This document shows positions 25,717 to 36,734 of a stretch of 64,000 nucleotides of DNA, piece after piece; the stretch's first letter is position 1; the number at the start of each line of letters is the position of its first letter. The position numbers and the translations under genes are program-made. The DNA comes from Helopsaltes ochotensis. Lineage: Eukaryota > Chordata > Aves > Passeriformes > Locustellidae. Below the pieces are notes generated by a model, which searched no databases, was not told the DNA's origin, and saw only the letters and a list, made by a program, of their open reading frames with translations. Where the stretch lies: contig VXBM01000556.1 of NCBI GenBank assembly GCA_013400155.1, positions 182,964-246,963 on the forward strand, given 5' to 3'.

Positions 25717-26912
25717 ATTGGATTGAATAATCAGAACAGAAGGTAAATTAATTTTCACAGTAAATAACAAAATTTCTATTTCATTAAAGTTTAACATGAT
25801 TAGTTCAGATTAATATTCTTCTAGAGTTTAAGTGGCCTGTAAATTCTGAAACACTGTAAACCTCAAGAAAATGAAACTATGTTTTTGAAGAGTCACTTAT
25901 TAGTGACTCATATATGGAAGAAGATAACCTTATAACAATATATCCAAAAAAGACCCAACCTGTGGCTTATTAGAGAAGGGGATGGATCTATAAAAGCCAT
26001 GGGGATTGAGGGTGAGTAGGAGGGAATTCCTTCTGCCCCTCCACCAAAAACCTTCTTTTACGAAAAATTAATCATTATTTGTAGGTTCTGGTTACTTATA
26101 TTCTGATCATCCCAAAGAATGAACATGTTTTCAGCATTTTGCTTTACGTATCACATTGTGTAAAACTAGGTTTTTCAGTGTCAAAATATTATATAATTAC
26201 TTATACTTGGATTTTTAAATAAGTTTATATATATGATTTGTTTTATTACAGTGACCAAAATAGACATGTACTTCAAACTAATAATCAAATTAACATACAT
26301 TTTTTTGTTAAAAGGGCTCCTTTACGGGTGACTGTACATGTTACAGTATAGCTAGAATTTGGGGTTAGATATGGCTTGTATTTTTTTTCCTCCTGGTTGG
26401 ATTACACTTTAAACATTTCAAGCCATGCAAAAGAATTTCTGTTGAGATGAGGTAACATACAGAACATTACAATAAATTACTTTCCACTAATTATATTTTA
26501 ATAATTCACTGGTAGTAAAAAAAAGATTAATTTTTTGTTAGTTTCATTAAAGAATAAACAAAATAGTGAGACAAATAAGAAAACCTTATTCTGCTGTTTA
26601 ACTTCCCATGTTGAACCTCCTGGACTGTAACAAATGCCATTACAGTCAGTACCAATATACAAACTTCAGTGCATTTTTAAAATTTTGCAGGAGACGAAAT
26701 CAAATTCACTTTATAATCTCTCCAATATTATGTAGAAAAAATACTTGGAAAGTACTTTGATTATATGAATTAGTGTACATTACTGACTGTACTGAAAATG
26801 GTGGTGGTAAGGAAAATAACATCCTGATTTCATGTCAGTGTGACACATGTCTATTTAAATTTATATTGTGTCAGGCTGAGGAAATATCAAGTGTAACAAT
26901 AACAAGTGTATA

Positions 26913-26918
26913 AATAAA
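26913..26918 (+). terminator. Candidate distal poly(A) signal AATAAA
   Basis: Canonical hexamer in 'GTATAAATAAAGCATTTAG', about 1.36 kb after the SYT4 stop, with a U/GU-rich stretch shortly downstream. Of the signals seen it has the best context. Confidence 0.45.
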
Positions 26919-27180
26919 GCATTTAGACCTGTGAAATTTTGTCTTGGTCACACCAGATAGGTTTTTAGGCTGTCAGAACTATAGCACAGCTATAAGCAGA
27001 TTATTTCCTAAAGTTTGTGCACTAACTTCTGATACAGAATTGTTTGCAAGTATTAGTCCTACTTCATTTTCAAGTACAATATATATAAAGAGGAAGACAG
27101 TGATGTTAGTTGTTGACATAAGAAGGGTTAAAAAGTGGAAAACCATTTTCAGCATTTTTGCATATGTCATTTGTCACGTG

Positions 27181-27262
27181 TAATCCCATTGAAGCAAACG
27201 AGACTACTTGGGAATTAAGATACTGCTCATCATGAGTAAAGGTAGCAAAATGGGCATGCCAG
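27181..27262 (+). repeat. Possible ancient amniote repeat remnant
   Basis: 'TCCCATTGAAGCAAACGAGA' followed by 'CTACTTGGGAATTAAGATAC', 'TGCTCATCATGAGTAAAGG' and 'TAGCAAAATGGG' follows the word order of an old dispersed amniote repeat seen often in birds and turtles (cccattgaagtcaatgggactact...gagtaagg...). I recognise it from general familiarity and cannot name the family with certainty. Confidence 0.35.
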
Positions 27263-28115
27263 GTTAGAACAAACCAAACATACATTGAATGTCAATCTAC
27301 TTTCATTAAACAACAGACCTAGGTCCTACTTAAAACTGTTGGGGATTTGTTGTCTACTTTACCTGTTCTCATATGGCCAAATTATGTTTGCAGGAAAGGA
27401 CACTGAAATATGAAATATGCAAGTAGACAAATAGTACTGGAAGAATTCCATTGAGGCTCTTCCAGGTTTTGTGTCAGTATTTTCTCCAGTTTTTGAGAAT
27501 GTGTTTGATACAACAGTGTTTATAGATTTCTGTAAAAATACATTTTCAAAATAACATAAACATGCTTTTTATGATAATGCTAAATGTAAAAATAATGCGT
27601 ATTGTATGTATAAAGGAGAGGAATCTTTTTTGATTATTTCTTTAGAAAGCTGATTAACTACTTAAGGGCTAGAGTTTGCCAGCCACATTCAAGCAGAGCT
27701 AATCCAAAGCCACCAAATGAAAGGAAAGATGCCCACTGGCAGTCACACAGCAAAACTCTTCTGAGTCAACCCAGAAATGTCACTGGGACCATGGATATGG
27801 GGAAACATTGTTTTATCCAATGGAGACTGGGAGAGTTTATGTCAGTATAACACAATCAGAGTTGTTACAATTTATGCAACGGAAAGAATTGAGCTGGAAA
27901 TGATTACATCAAAGAGAGTGGGGCATCTTGCAATTATAAAAGATGGAGGGTTTTGTACTCTGGCCCATAAGTAGTTCATTATGTCTAAAAAATCAGAAGA
28001 CAGGCATCAACTGTCTCCAATGAACACAAAATATGACATTAGGGGATAACAATTCATCTTTTTGAATTAATGCTGGGCTGTGATGATCATCTTTCATTTT
28101 GCATCCAGCAAGTCG
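27263..28115. other. Gene-free unique region
   Basis: AT-rich DNA with no recognisable gene, RNA or mobile element. A 65-codon open frame at 27777-27974 shows no domain and no splice support. Confidence 0.6.
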
Positions 28116-28187
28116 TCACTTTTTTTTTTTTAGGGTTTTTTTGTTGTTGTTGTTTCTGTTTTGTTGTTTTGTTTTGTTTTTTGGTTT
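28116..28187 (+). repeat. T/G-rich low-complexity tract at a gap edge
   Basis: A run of T followed by TTGTTGTTG and TTTTG units that stops at the 20-N gap. G-rich sequence, 'GGGGGTGGGGGG', resumes on the other side. The array probably broke the assembly here. Confidence 0.9.
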
Positions 28188-28207
28188 NNNNNNNNNNNNN
28201 NNNNNNN
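28188..28207. other. Assembly gap, 20 N
   Basis: Twenty undetermined bases between a T/G-rich array and a G-rich stretch. The real length is unknown. A frame crossing it is not a gene. Confidence 0.95.
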
Positions 28208-31200
28208 GGGGGTGGGGGGTTGGAATGGGAAAGGAAAACAAATACATTTTTATTAAATCTAAAAAAAACCTGTAAATAGATGTTTTGGTTTTTTGTTTTT
28301 TTTTTTTTTCATTTAAAGCAATTCTTAGTTAGGAAAGTTAAGTAAAGACGACTTGTTACACATTTTAAACCAGAAAGAGGCAGGAGAGCAAATGTAGGCC
28401 TGTACTGACAGGAGAAATTCTGCTGTTTTATAAAGTATTCAATTCTCATTGTGAATATCTTGAACTCTGTTAAGGATACTGTACTGTATTAAACATGTAA
28501 AAAAAAAAAAAAGATGTTTGTCTAAGTAGCTTACAAAAATAATAACTCCTTGAGTGGGAGACTATCCATGTCTGGAAATCTGTCGTAAATACCGGATTCG
28601 TTATGGTGTTGTAACTTAATAGAAGCTATTCAAGAGGAAGCATGGTGTATGAGATTTTGTAAGTTATTTGTGCTGGTTCTGTATGTTGTGCCATGTGTGT
28701 AAGACAAGAATAAACTGCTGCTTTTGTTCATCCCATCCCAAAATAATTATCCCACCTATGTATCTTTTTTTTTTTTTTTCCCCAAAGATTTCTGCTGTTG
28801 TTTGTATTCATGGTCTACTCTCTCATGCATCTATCAGAAAGCATTTGACTTGCAGTCTTCCTCTTCTCACAGAGGTGGATTAGATTTGTTCTGCCAAATA
28901 CTACCCAGGCACATCACATGTTCTTTATTCCCAGCTGCTTGCTGAATATGAGTCCTGAATTGTACTCTGCACTCAGGCTAGAACTTGACAGAAGATATGA
29001 GTCTTATAGGGACACATACACAGATGCAAACAAAAATGGATTAGAATACTAGGTAAAAGAAGCAAAGTTAAAGTCAAATTATCCTACTGTCATTAAAGTT
29101 GTTTTCCAGAAGCAAAATATTTACCCTGGCCAATCATGCTGTACTCATTCCTCATAGACAAGGAAGTTGTGTCAAGCTCCAACTTGTCAGGTCAGTTTGG
29201 AATTTGAGGTAGAGAAAACATTAATTTAAGTGCTATACACAAATATAAGCTTTGCTGTTGCTCTCTCTGAGAATATAGAATTATGTATTAGCACAGAAAC
29301 AAAAGCCAGGGAAGGAAGAAGGCAGCTGCAGCTGGGATACACTCTTCCATTTAATGACTCTCATTGTGAGTCTCATTGGGATCACCTGGAAGGGATCCCT
29401 GATCCTTGTCACGGAAATCAGTTACAGGTTTCACTAGCTAAATTTATAAAATAGAACATCTTTCACAGTTATAAGCTGGTATGTTCTCTCTGACAAATCT
29501 GTCCCCAGGAGACAGGTAACAATGAAAGACTGCTCTACTCCATCCCATGCAGGCACTTCTTTTCTCATCCTTGTATTGTACAGTTCTCCTAAAACAGTAG
29601 TGATTCATATGGTTCACAATCTAGACCCACTCCTTCAGGACAGAGATCAAGAATGTCTTTGTGTTTTCCAAACACAATGCAGGTGAGCCTTGGGGGGAGT
29701 CTCAAAGCTAATGTTCTGATTGCTATTTGCACCTCAAATTGCTGCAACAGGATATTGAGAGAGCCCTTGCAGATATCCTCCTCTTTAAAGGACAAATCCC
29801 CAAGGTCTAACAATATTCTGTAAGCCCATTGTATTTTATGGCATCATGGATAAAAACATGCTTAACATGTGATAAAAATGCACAACCACAGATGGCCATA
29901 CACAACACTTCTTTTTTTTCCTAGAGCAAGATTCAAATATGGTCTATGTAAGCTGCTACTTTTTTATCTACTCTCTCCTTCATGATGTCTCATGGAGGTG
30001 CTGAACAACTCACAGCACTCACGTGGCTGCTATATCTGGCACTGACACTTATTTGCTTTGCTGATGGTGACTCCTGAGCAATTGACTTAATTTAATAAGT
30101 CCTACCCAGTTCTCACAGGCTTTTCCATATTTTTAACCCTTCACAATTGAACTGTTGTAATGCAACTTTGTTCTGCAAGCAGCCCTGTAGTACTGTTTAT
30201 AGTTGCAGCATGGAAGAACTTTATATTTAGGTAGAATCAAAACATCAAAGTCAATAAGAAGGGAAATTAAAGAAGTTAAATGTTTTAATATGTTTTTGCT
30301 ATGCCTGTACCATTATGCCAATTTTCTATTGTATGCTTCTTTACACAACCAGTGAACATCCTGCAGTCACAAGTGTGAATGCTCTGATTGCACCACCAGC
30401 AACAAATTCAGGTGTTGTCCTGAAAGATCTATCAACTTCTCCTTCAGTCTCAGCTGCAGCTGACACCACTTAGGCCTCCACACCTCACCCTACCCTCAGT
30501 GCACTACAGTCACTCTTGCCATGATCTGAATAAACCCTGGCAGTGCTGTTCATGCCCAGAAGGAAAAGCTCCAAGGGCTGGAAAAGCTTTGGCAACAACC
30601 TGGGTCCTGGTCTCATTTCAAGGACCAATCTTCCCAAGATATCATCAGGGCAGGTTGGCAGATTGGGCATCCCTCCCCACATGGATCCTGTCTCCAATAT
30701 CTCTCACCCTTCTTTTCTCCTCTGTGAACACACACAGCCTCTTGCTCCAGGCTGAAGCTTGCTCCTGCGTTTCTGGGCACTGAAAATCTCACCAGTTTCT
30801 GGCATGTGCCACTTCCCACCCTCGCTACTCCTCCTGAAGCTGCATCAGCCCCAGCCATGTAAATTCCACATGAAGTAATTCCATATTTTTAAGTATCTGT
30901 AATTGTGTAATTGTTTCTCTTTTAAAAAAACCAGCATCTTATGCACCCTGCAGATCCTGCAGGATTTCTTGCCGTGAATCTTTCTGACAGTAGCATGCTC
31001 TTAGGCCAGTAAAGAACAGATTGGGTCTGACTGGAAAATGCTCAGCCTCCTCTCATCCTGACGAAGGAAATTTAACTCATTGCTGATTGTTTTTCTTCCT
31101 CTTTGGATAGTCTCTCAAGAAGGTTTTTTTATAAGTGACTGAGCTGTAAGAAGACATGGTTTTGCATTTTTGTAAATAGATATTGTGGCATGGAATTTGG

Positions 31201-32352
31201 GTTTAAGGGAAACATGCAGGAATGTCAGGTCCCACTGGGTGACAGGTAAGTGCTGTGCTACTGAAAGCAGCTTCACTGGGGCTGTGTTTCCAGACAGGGC
31301 TGAGGTAGCAGTCACGTGCAGGAGTTCTGAGTCATAGCATTTTGGATTGCGATTTAAACTAGAATAGATTGTTTGCAATATAAGTTAATGTTGCAAAAAG
31401 GTCCCTGTCTTTCTTCTACATAAGAAATACTTGTTATAAAAGGTTCTAGTTAAAAAAAAACAAAAACAAATCAACCAAACAAAAACCCAAAGAAGCATAA
31501 AATCCAAGATGTAAAAGTTCAAAATCCACAATGAAACACATTAATACTATTTTATTTAGAAATTGCAGGTGAAAAAATATTATTGTAAAACAATATCATG
31601 GCTGTTATAGTTCTTTTTTCTAACCAGCTAAAGGTGCTGTATGGTGACTGTGATATTTAATTTAGTCTTGAAGACAACCCCAGTGATAACCACAAATTTG
31701 CTCTGACAGATGCTGTAAATATTTTACATGGCTCAGAAAACACCACTGTTTTTATGGAAACAAGTAAAAAGTATTTCACAGTATCACTTTCTATATTGAT
31801 TGCATCTCCATAATACCCTCTCAATGAAATAGCCTTTAGGATTGTGTGAATGAAAGTTTCTAGTTAGAGACGGAAACCTCTGCATGGCTGCATCTGAAGT
31901 GTCTCTGTGCATTGATTTGTGGGGAAAATAAACAGTATTCTAGCCTCAATTTTCCTTTCAGTATCATGGGATAAAGCTTAGCAACATCAATAGCAGATAC
32001 TAACTTCATGACTTTTGCTATGAATTATTATTTTTGCTGTTCTCCAGGGTTGTAATGCTGATCTGGGGACTGCATTTTCTTGAGATAAATCCCTCAGAGC
32101 TGTATGCTGCAATGGATATATATGGAGAAGAAAGTAGATGTAAATCACAAAAAGGCATGTAATATTAGAGAATTATCCCAGGCTAAGATCAGAAGTTATG
32201 TTAAATAGCAATAAAAGGTACAGATAAGTAAATCAGTTTGAAGTGCAGATGAGTAAAATGTTGTCAGCAGAGAAAAAGAGGGAGAAGTCTGATACTTTTA
32301 CAGAACAAGAAAAACTAAGGTGCAGTTGGCCTCTGATACACGTTTATAAGTC
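28208..32352. other. Gene-free region between SYT4 and the mobile-element cluster
   Basis: Mostly unique DNA. It contains poly-T runs (about 28294-28309 and 28767-28781), an A run at 28499-28512, and an A/C-rich tract near 31455-31487. A moderately GC-richer patch at about 30490-30860 gives overlapping open frames of 70-94 codons on both strands. Such mirrored openness usually reflects composition, and no domain is visible. Confidence 0.6.
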
Positions 32353-32659
32353 CTGTGAGGAGTGGCTGAGGGAGCTGGGAAAGGGGTTCAGCCTGGAGAA
32401 AAGGAGGCTCAGGGGGGACTTCTGGCTCTGCACAACTCCTGACAGGAGGGGACAGTTAGGGGAGTTGGGCTTTGCTCCCAGGGTACAGGGACAGGAGGAG
32501 AGGGAACTGCATCAAGCTATATCAGGGAAGGTCAGGTTGGACATCAGGAGGAATATCCTCATAGAAAGGGTTGCTAAGCATTGGAAGGGGCTGCCCAGGG
32601 AAGTGGTGGAGCCACCACCCCTCCTTTGGAGGTCTTTAAGAACTAATTGGAAGTGGCAC
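32353..32659 (+). repeat. CR1 LINE 3' fragment, first part (split by an LTR)
   Basis: Recognisable CR1 text in sense orientation: 'GAGTGGCTGAGGGAGCTGGG', 'TTCAGCCTGGAGAAAAGGAG', 'CTCCCAGGGTACAGGGACAG', 'GGTCAGGTTGGACATCAGGA' and 'GGGGCTGCCCAGGGAAGTGG'. It breaks off at GGCAC (32655-32659), where an LTR is inserted. It continues at 33212 as GACACTCAGTG, which restores the usual CR1 word order. Frames across this part are non-functional. Confidence 0.92.
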
Positions 32660-33211
32660 TGTCCTAAATTACAATGTAAGACGTGCCCAGAGTATATATT
32701 CTATCATCATCTTCATGAGCTGTTGAAACCAGGTGGGGCACTGATTCCCTTATCTCCTGTTAATGGGCCCATCAATGCCTTCCCCATGACTCACAGATAA
32801 CTCCCTCCAGGAGCTGTCTCTGTTAATGGGCAATCAATGACCCACTGCAGGACTCATAGAATGATGTCATCCCATTGTGAGATGCTCCGCCCAGGGGGAG
32901 GAGCTGAGCATTCCCACCTGGATATAATGTGGGATTTGGGACAGCACTGGAGATTCTTTACCCACTGGGTTCACAGAGGACAAGAGCTAGCAGACCTTTC
33001 TATGAGATCACTGCTTCAGCAAGACCACTTCATCTGGACTGCTACCACCACCCTAACTAACAGAGTGTCAGGGTGTATTCTGACTCTGTCAGTGGTTTCT
33101 TTTCTTGTACTATTGCATTTATTTTATTTTATTTTACTTCTTTCTTTTCCTCTTATTAAATTGTATTTTTGACTTGGAGTCTCTCACTGGTTTTGCTTTC
33201 AAACCAGTACA
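32660..33211 (+). mobile_element. Solo LTR (ERVL-like) inserted in CR1
   Basis: A 552-bp element beginning TGTCCTAAAT and ending AACCAGTACA, with TG...CA ends. It is flanked by GGCAC on the left (32655-32659) and GACAC on the right (33212-33216), a 5-bp target duplication with one mismatch. Removing the element and one duplicate rejoins the CR1 sequence. Internal signals are TATAA near 32932 and ATTAAA near 33156, consistent with sense orientation. A 5-bp duplication is typical of class III (ERVL) avian elements. No gag, pol or env lies beside it, so it is a recombined solo LTR. Confidence 0.85.
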
Positions 33212-33326
33212 GACACTCAGTGTTCTGATCTATGTGACAAGGGGGGCTCAACCACAGGTTAGACACAATGGTCTTTGAGATCTTTCCCAACCTTAATGAT
33301 CCCGTAATTCTGTGATTCTATGATCT
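33212..33326 (+). repeat. CR1 LINE 3' end, second part
   Basis: Continuation of the CR1 copy interrupted at 32659. It runs through 'CACAGGTTAGACACAATGG' and 'CTTTGAGATCTTTCCCAACC' to the terminal 8-bp repeat 'ATTCTGTGATTCTATGAT', the hallmark 3' end of CR1. Its first five bases are the right copy of the LTR target duplication. Confidence 0.9.
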
Positions 33327-33799
33327 GTGTTGGTTGTTTTTTGCCATATTCACTCAGTGAAAGCAGCATACTTATTTTATCCTGCTTTGATTCACACAAT
33401 GTTCACTATATGTGATTGGTGTTGCCTTTTCTTTGAGCAAAGGCTGTAAGGGTTGAGTATTCCACATCTTCATTTGTATAAAAATTGCCTGAGGAACTGT
33501 CAAGATTTCATTGTGTGGAAGTGCTGGGCCAAGGCTGATGCTGTCAGGTCTGGACTGATATAGTGATCAGGAAGCTGTTTGTCTCAGGTATTTCTCTAGT
33601 ATCTAGGAAAAGTCTTTTGCTTTTATTCCTTGATAGGAGTCTCAAAGAGGGAAATTTTGACCAGGGGTATGTTCAGAACAAAATGTTTGGCTTACTGCTC
33701 TAGTCCAGGTTTTTTGAATCACTGCATTACTTTCCACTTTTTTATTACCTATTAAAACTACTTTAGTTTTGCTGCCCTGATACATCCTTTTCATAGGTG

Positions 33800-34412
33800 G
33801 GGACTGATCAAGAAACACCCTACCAAGAAAGACTTGGGGTGGTGGTGGATGAGAGGCTGGACCTGCCCAGGTCATGCGCAGTCACAGCTGAGAAAGTCAT
33901 ATCCCAGGCTGCATCCAGAGCATCATAGGTAATAGGTCGAGTGAAGTAATTTTGTCTCTTTTCTTTCATGTACCCCACCTTGAATGGTGCATCCAGCCCT
34001 GGGGTTCTCTGCACAAAAAACCACATTGACCTGTTGGACTGAATCAAGAGAAAAACCATCAGGATGGTCAGAGAGATGGAGCACCTTTACTATGAGGAAA
34101 GAATGAGAAAAATGGGATTGTTCAGGCTGGAGGAATAAAGGCTTTGGGTTGGCTTAATTGCAACGTTTCAGTGCCTGAAGGGAGCCTAAAAAAAAAGCTG
34201 GAGAGAGACTATTTACAGAATAAAGTAGTGAAAGAGGGAATTGTTTTGAATTGAAACAGAGCAGGTTTAGATTAGATATTAGGAAAAAGTTCTTTACTGT
34301 TAGGATGGTGAGGCCTTGGCACAGGTTGTCCAGAGAAGCTGTGGCTGCCCCATTCCTAGAAGTGTTCAAGGCCAGGTTGGATGGAGCTTGAAGCAATCTA
34401 GTATAGTGGAAG
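33800..34412 (+). repeat. CR1 LINE fragment, first part (split by an LTR)
   Basis: Sense CR1 sequence with 'AAGAAAGACTTGGGGTGGTG', 'GGTGGATGAGAGGCTGGAC', 'GTGCATCCAGCCCTGGGG', 'GGCACAGGTTGTCCAGAGAA' and 'TTCAAGGCCAGGTTGGATGG'. It stops at 'TAGTGGAAG' (ending 34412), where a second LTR has inserted. Stops and indels are scattered, so it is dead. Confidence 0.92.
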
Positions 34413-35184
34413 TGTTCGGGGTTGGATTTGTTTTTCCTTCTTGTAGAACTTTCTTCCCCTACCTGGGCTGCTGGGAAACTAATTGCTGAGCACTTAAGGG
34501 TGCTCGACTGGACAAAGGAGAGATGCTGTGATGGTTTGGAGTTAGGTGAAAGATGGGGCTAGGAGCAGTTTGCTCTCTCTTGGTCCCAGCATCTGAGAGA
34601 GGACAGCTGCTGTTGTTTGGTGCAGCAAGAGTTCATTGCCACTACCAACTCCCATCCTAGGAAACCTGCCATCATCTCCTTGTGTGCCTCAGAGCTCTGA
34701 GCTCGCCTCCTCCTGCCCCTGCTGGAGCTGGGCTGGCCCTGTCCCACTGCCACTGTTTCCTTGACACTGCTTTGTGCTTTGAGGGCTTTCCCACCACGTT
34801 GTGCTCCCTGTTTAGCCAGGACATCCCTGCTGCTCTAGCTGCCACCGAGAGAGCGCTTCTGATCTCACCCACAACCTGGGATTTTCCCACCGTTTCAGCC
34901 TGGTGCTCTTGGAGTCCCAGCACCCGACTGCCCCCGGACTCTGACGCAAAACCTCTTAAGGTCTTTGGGTCTGTCTTACTGTTAATGCTGTAGTAGTTGT
35001 TATTGCTTGTTTTGCCTTATTACACATACTAGTAAAAGAACTGTCATTCCCATCCCCATACCTCTGCCTGAAAGCCTGCTTAATTTTCTAAATTATAATA
35101 ATTTGGAGGGAGGGGATTCGAATTCTCCATTCCAAAGGGAGGTCCTGCCCTCCCTAGCAGATACCTGTTTTTCAAACCAAGACA
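34413..35184 (+). mobile_element. Second solo LTR inserted in CR1, perfect 5-bp target duplication
   Basis: A 772-bp element running from TGTTCGGGGT to AACCAAGACA. GGAAG precedes it (34408-34412) and GGAAG follows it (35185-35189), an exact 5-bp duplication. Across the insertion the CR1 text 'TAGTGGAAG' continues as 'TTGTCCCTGCCCATGACAG'. Apart from its ends it does not resemble the LTR at 32660, so it belongs to a different subfamily. A 5-bp duplication suggests class III (ERVL-like). Its perfect duplication, against one mismatch in the neighbouring LTR, hints at a younger insertion, though one base is weak evidence. Confidence 0.88.
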
Positions 35185-35265
35185 GGAAGTTGTCCCTGCC
35201 CATGACAGTGGAGTTGGAATGAGATGTTCTTTAAATTTCCTTCCAACACATATATTCTGTTATTC
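35185..35265 (+). repeat. CR1 LINE 3' end, second part
   Basis: The remainder of the CR1 copy after the LTR: 'TTGTCCCTGCCCATGACAG', 'TTCCTTCCAACACATATATT' and a decayed terminal 'ATTCTGTTATTC'. The end is approximate. Confidence 0.85.
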
Positions 35266-36504
35266 ACCCAAGCAGACAATCTATGTTTGTTGCTCTTCCT
35301 GCACCCATTTCAGACAGTAATGGTTCTGCTACATCCATAGCCAAATTTTCAATTTCTGATGCAGTTACCTAGGTAACTACATCCTCATAGGGTTTCATTG
35401 AGACCTTTTCTTGGACATGGTTGGCACTGCTAAACTTCACTTCCACAAAAGTATCAATGCTTCTCTGTGATAGTATGCCTTTTCTGGCTATGAGTGTCCC
35501 TTGATCATTTGTGATATCCAGCTCTCCCCATAATGCTTTCTAGGAGTTTTTTTGCATCTTATTACATTACAATTTGTCACACTGAGAAATTTCTTACATC
35601 AGGTTCAGTAGTTTTCTTGTTAAGTTAGCTAAACTTCAGGCAGATGCCTAGTCACTGGTTATTTGTCTGTGGCCTAACATTACCTGCTGTGTTCCACATG
35701 TGTTCCTATGCTTTTGTGGGATAGAAACTAAGCTTCAGGAATTAGGCTTGCATTGTTGATGTCCTATATATCTGTGTTAAAAAAGTGGTCAATCTATTTT
35801 TCCTTTGTACCACTGGATGATATTTTAGCTCTGGCCTAAATCATTAATGTTTGGAACACTGTGACACCCCTTAACACTTAATTAAGTGGCTCAAACTGTC
35901 CCTGTCTTGAATCTTTCTTAAACTCTTCCTTGTTTAATTATGTGTGTTCTGTTATTGCTAATTTGGATGAACTCTGTTGTCTCACAATCCACAGATTCCA
36001 AAAAAAATTACATCCCTTGCTGTAATACAGTCAACAGAAAACTTCTGTTTTCTCCCTCTCTCCCAACAGCTAACATTAAAAAGCCAGAGATTGAGATAGA
36101 AATGATCCTTCAATACTCCATGGAAAATCCTGTTGCAGATAGCTGGGGCAGCTCTGAGGTTTCACAAACTGAAGTTTTGTTTTTCCTGTTTATAAGATCA
36201 GTATGGATTTTGGAAAGTAAGCAGTTTTCACAGCTCTTTCATGTTTTATAACAGATAGTTATTTAGGAGTAAATTGAAGCTGGAAAGTCAGTATTTTAAT
36301 GTCTGCTACATTAATTGAATCATTAATGCATTTATGACTTGAAGAATGCTGGTACAAATTGTTACTCTGCCTCAGTTTCAGGTAAATATTCTGCCTCTGA
36401 GATCACCGGGCACTTAGACAGGCATCTCTTTCCATCATCCCCTTTTTAAACCTAATAATAATTAATAAGAATTAGAAGCAGGCATAGATATGAATCTTAG
36501 GGAG
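35266..36504. other. Unique spacer inside the mobile-element cluster
   Basis: AT-rich DNA with no recognisable gene or repeat. A 103-codon open frame at 35940-36251 shows no domain and is left out as chance. Confidence 0.55.
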
Positions 36505-36604
36505 AGTGTTTAGTTGTGGACTTGGCAGTCTTGGGGTAATGGTTGGACCGACCTGATGATCTTAAAGGCCTTTTCCAAGACAAATGGTCCTATGATTCTG
36601 AAAT
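36505..36604 (+). repeat. Short CR1 3' end
   Basis: A CR1 terminus of about 100 bp in sense orientation: 'TGGACTTGGCAGTCTTGGGG', 'GGTTGGACCGACCTGATGAT', 'CTTAAAGGCCTTTTCCAAG' and 'CCTATGATTCTG'. It lies just upstream of the retroviral env remnant. Confidence 0.85.
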
Positions 36605-36667
36605 GAATGTTCTGGTGAGGAAAAGAACTGTTGCTGTGAGCTAAGAAAGTAGTTAGTTTACAGCAAG

Positions 36668-36714
36668 TAAAAAAAAAACCCAAAAAAACCAACAAAACCC
36701 AAACAAAGCAAACC
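36668..36714 (+). repeat. A/C-rich simple repeat
   Basis: A run of A followed by irregular AAACCC, CCAAC and CAAAC units. It sits between the CR1 terminus and the env remnant and marks the approximate left junction of the retroviral fragment. Confidence 0.8.
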
Positions 36715-36734
36715 AGAAAACTCCCATAAACGAA

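Larger units (their letters stand above)
25551..26940 (+). other. SYT4: SYT4 3' untranslated region, end uncertain
   Basis: Sequence after the SYT4 stop. A T/G-rich low-complexity patch lies at about 25607-25651. Candidate AATAAA signals occur at 25711, 26471 and 26913; the last is followed within about 30 bases by 'GAAATTTTGTCTTGGTC', a plausible U/GU-rich downstream element. I place the end near 26.94 kb on that basis. Mammalian SYT4 messages have long 3' ends, so a longer form is possible. Confidence 0.5.

Noticed and set aside
32243..32800. 185-codon plus-strand frame
   Set aside because: It runs through CR1 3' sequence and into an inserted LTR, so it is repeat-derived.
34682..34993. 103-codon plus-strand frame with an antisense partner
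   Set aside because: It lies wholly inside the solo LTR at 34413-35184, in its GC-richer part; no viral gene is expected there.
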